Source of the DNA: JAADHX01 sp964569385
GTDB lineage: Bacteria; Actinomycetota; Acidimicrobiia; Acidimicrobiales; Poriferisodalaceae
Direction: 5' to 3'
NCBI GenBank assembly: GCA_964569385.1
Contig: CAZMUM010000057.1
Span: forward strand, 1-24,874
Length of the DNA: 24,874 nucleotides
Shown piece by piece: positions 23,888-24,874 of the stretch; positions within the stretch are counted from its first letter, which is position 1, and the number at the start of each line of letters is the position of its first letter. The notes beneath the pieces are model-generated. The model did not search any database, was not told where the DNA came from, and was given only the letters and a program-made list of their open reading frames with translations. The position numbers and the translations under genes were made by a program.

Positions 23888-24138
23888 TGAGCGAAGTGGC
23901 AGTGAGTGACGCTAGAAATCGGTTGGCGGAGGTCATTGAGGAGACCCGTCGTTCTGGTGAGCCTGTTTCGCTGACGCGTCGTGGGCGTCGAGTAGCGGTG
24001 ATTCTGGATGCGGACGCGTTCGATGTGCTTGCTGATGCCGCAGATGCTCTTGATGACCGGCGTGAGCTTGATGCTGCGCGCGCTGATGACGACTACGTTC
24101 CCTGGGATGAGGTCAAGTCCGCTCTTGGACTTGGGTGA
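23887..24138 (+). CDS. Type II antitoxin, Phd/YefM family
   Basis: Protein of 83 residues. The N-terminal DNA-binding and dimerisation domain is textbook Phd/YefM (VAVSDARNRLAEVIEETRRSGEPVSLTRRGRRVAVIL, about 4-39). The acidic C-terminal tail (ALDDRRELDAARADDDYVPWDEVKSALGLG) would wrap the toxin. The ATG at 23887 is preferred over a longer open frame from 23785 because the homology starts there and a -10 box sits six bases upstream. The toxin gene overlaps its stop by GTGA, so the two are translationally coupled. The gene is intact. Confidence 0.9.
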   Translation: MSEVAVSDARNRLAEVIEETRRSGEPVSLTRRGRRVAVILDADAFDVLADAADALDDRRELDAARADDDYVPWDEVKSALGLG

Positions 24139-24389
24139 GCGGGTATCGAGTAGAGATCGCTCGACGGGCGATCAGGTCCATCGCTAAGTTGCCGCGCAAG
24201 GAGCAGCTACGCGTCCGTGCTGCCATCGACCTTCTCGTTGGTAATCCGCGGCCACCAGGGTGTGTTGCGATTGCGGGGGAGGATTCGGTCTATCGGGTTC
24301 GTGTTGGTGACTACCGGATCCTTTACGAGGTGATCGATGAGCGGCTCGTGATCCAGGGCGTGCGGGTCGGCCATCGTCGCAACGTGTGA
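24135..24389 (+). CDS. Type II toxin, RelE/ParE family
   Basis: Protein of 84 residues with the compact RelE layout: first strand YRVEIARRAIRSIAKLPRKEQLRVRAAIDLL, then NPRPPGCVAIAGEDSVYRVRVGDYRILYEVIDERLVIQGVRVGHRRNV. The catalytic-side basic residues are present: Lys/Arg in the helix, the Arg residues in VYRVRVGDYRILY, and the C-terminal Arg-Val-GHRR. It is predicted to cleave mRNA in the ribosome when freed from the antitoxin. GTG at 24135 overlaps the antitoxin stop at 24136-24138. Complete and of normal length, so the pair is probably functional. Confidence 0.92.
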   Translation: MSGYRVEIARRAIRSIAKLPRKEQLRVRAAIDLLVGNPRPPGCVAIAGEDSVYRVRVGDYRILYEVIDERLVIQGVRVGHRRNV

Positions 24390-24444
24390 CGATCTAGCGG
24401 AACGGGCTGTCCGGCAAGCGTGTCGGCGAGAAACTCACCGCCGG

Positions 24445-24874
24445 TCAGGTTTCGGTGCGGTGGACGTCCCAGGTCCAGTGTTCGCCGTCGGCTGATACTG
24501 ATAGTTCCCAGCTCAGTTGGTCGCCTGCGGAGACTTCTAGCGGTTCGGCTAGGGGTAAGAAGCCTTGTGACCAGCTCGAGTCGGTTCGTGGTGGCATGTT
24601 GTCGACGGTGACACCGGGGCAGAGGAGCGAGTCGAACCAGCAGGCCAGCCCGTGCAGGGTGCCATCTCGGTCTACTCGTAGATGGCCAGCCGATGTGGTG
24701 GTCTCGTTTATCGCTGTCGTTAGGTCGATGTCGGCGGCGAGTTCTGGTTGGCCGAGGAGTTTGCTCGGTGTGATGTCGGCGAACCATAGGGTCCGCTCTG
24801 CTCGGCGTCGGGTTGCGGCGTAGTTGTAGGGCAGGTCGGGCGACCACCAGTCGGCGACTAGCGCGTGGTCGTCG
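24445..24874 (-). CDS. C-terminal part of a PRMT-like SAM-dependent methyltransferase (partial)
   Basis: A minus-strand frame enters from the right edge and ends at the stop 24445-24447, giving 142 residues without a start codon in the window. The segment GTLHGLACWFDSLLCPGVTVDNMPP, then WSQGFLPLAEPLEVSAGDQLSWELSVS and WTWDVH, fits the beta-barrel that follows the Rossmann domain in protein-arginine-methyltransferase-like enzymes. Those carry an xHGLxxWF strand, then a W-Q-xFPL strand and a GDxLxxxL strand. The SAM-binding part would lie outside the window. The target is unknown; such proteins in bacteria also methylate small molecules or peptides. Confidence 0.7.
   Translation of the reverse strand, partial: DDHALVADWWSPDLPYNYAATRRRAERTLWFADITPSKLLGQPELAADIDLTTAINETTTSAGHLRVDRDGTLHGLACWFDSLLCPGVTVDNMPPRTDSSWSQGFLPLAEPLEVSAGDQLSWELSVSADGEHWTWDVHRTET

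Overview
The window is high-GC DNA that reads like a metagenome-assembled scaffold from an actinobacterium, probably of the class Acidimicrobiia. This is inferred from gene style: a BTAD-cyclase-STAND regulator, a Ser/Thr kinase-STAND-WD40 relic, an Aim24-family protein, Thr-rich surface proteins and several leaderless genes. No rRNA, tRNA or CRISPR array was seen. Two runs of exactly 100 N are each flanked by the same 55 bases on both sides. That pattern is what an unmerged k=55 overlap leaves behind, and removing one copy plus the N restores a single lipoprotein frame at 21556-22586.

Layout. 1-326: no confident gene. 327-755: universal stress protein. 911-4294: large divergent regulator (SARP-type DNA-binding and BTAD domains, class III cyclase, NB-ARC ATPase). 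4339-4904: broken integrase-core transposase. 5277-5960: Aim24-family protein. 6169-7533: a graveyard holding an NTF2-like fragment, a 33-residue Lys-rich ORF, an internally deleted toxin-like gene, a broken IS6-family transposase and two copies of a diverged 60-bp direct repeat. 7569-8543: two-TM protein of unknown function. 8825-10852: intact MerR regulator with a perfect operator, facing a broken aldo/keto reductase and a broken TetR gene. 11267-13072: SLC13-type permease with TrkA-C domains. 13515-13895: VOC protein. 14095-15642: acyl-CoA ligase lying between two relic IS6 ends. 15940-16746: toxin-antitoxin-like pair. 16750-19905: decayed HNH and kinase-STAND-WD40 genes. 20030-21448 and 21556-22586: convergent membrane-anchored protein and lipoprotein, both with Thr-rich stalks. 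22734-22847: TTCGAG satellite. 22911-23475: small ORF and DUF3781 protein. 23438-23681: VOC fragment. 23887-24389: YefM/RelE pair. 24445-24874: C-terminus of a methyltransferase-like protein running off the edge.

The intact genes cover signalling, transport, acyl-CoA activation and two TA-type modules. They are interspersed with at least eight broken genes, several of which lost a central segment while keeping both ends. Five genes have a -10-like hexamer 6 or 7 nt upstream of the start codon, the geometry of leaderless transcripts. In two of them (the antitoxins) a perfect inverted repeat lies in the promoter, so tight autoregulation is likely. I did not find a clearly new multi-gene system. 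The best candidates for closer study are the 15940-16746 TA-like pair with its operator-in-spacer promoter, the relic IS6 composite around the acyl-CoA ligase, and the convergent Thr-stalk surface pair.
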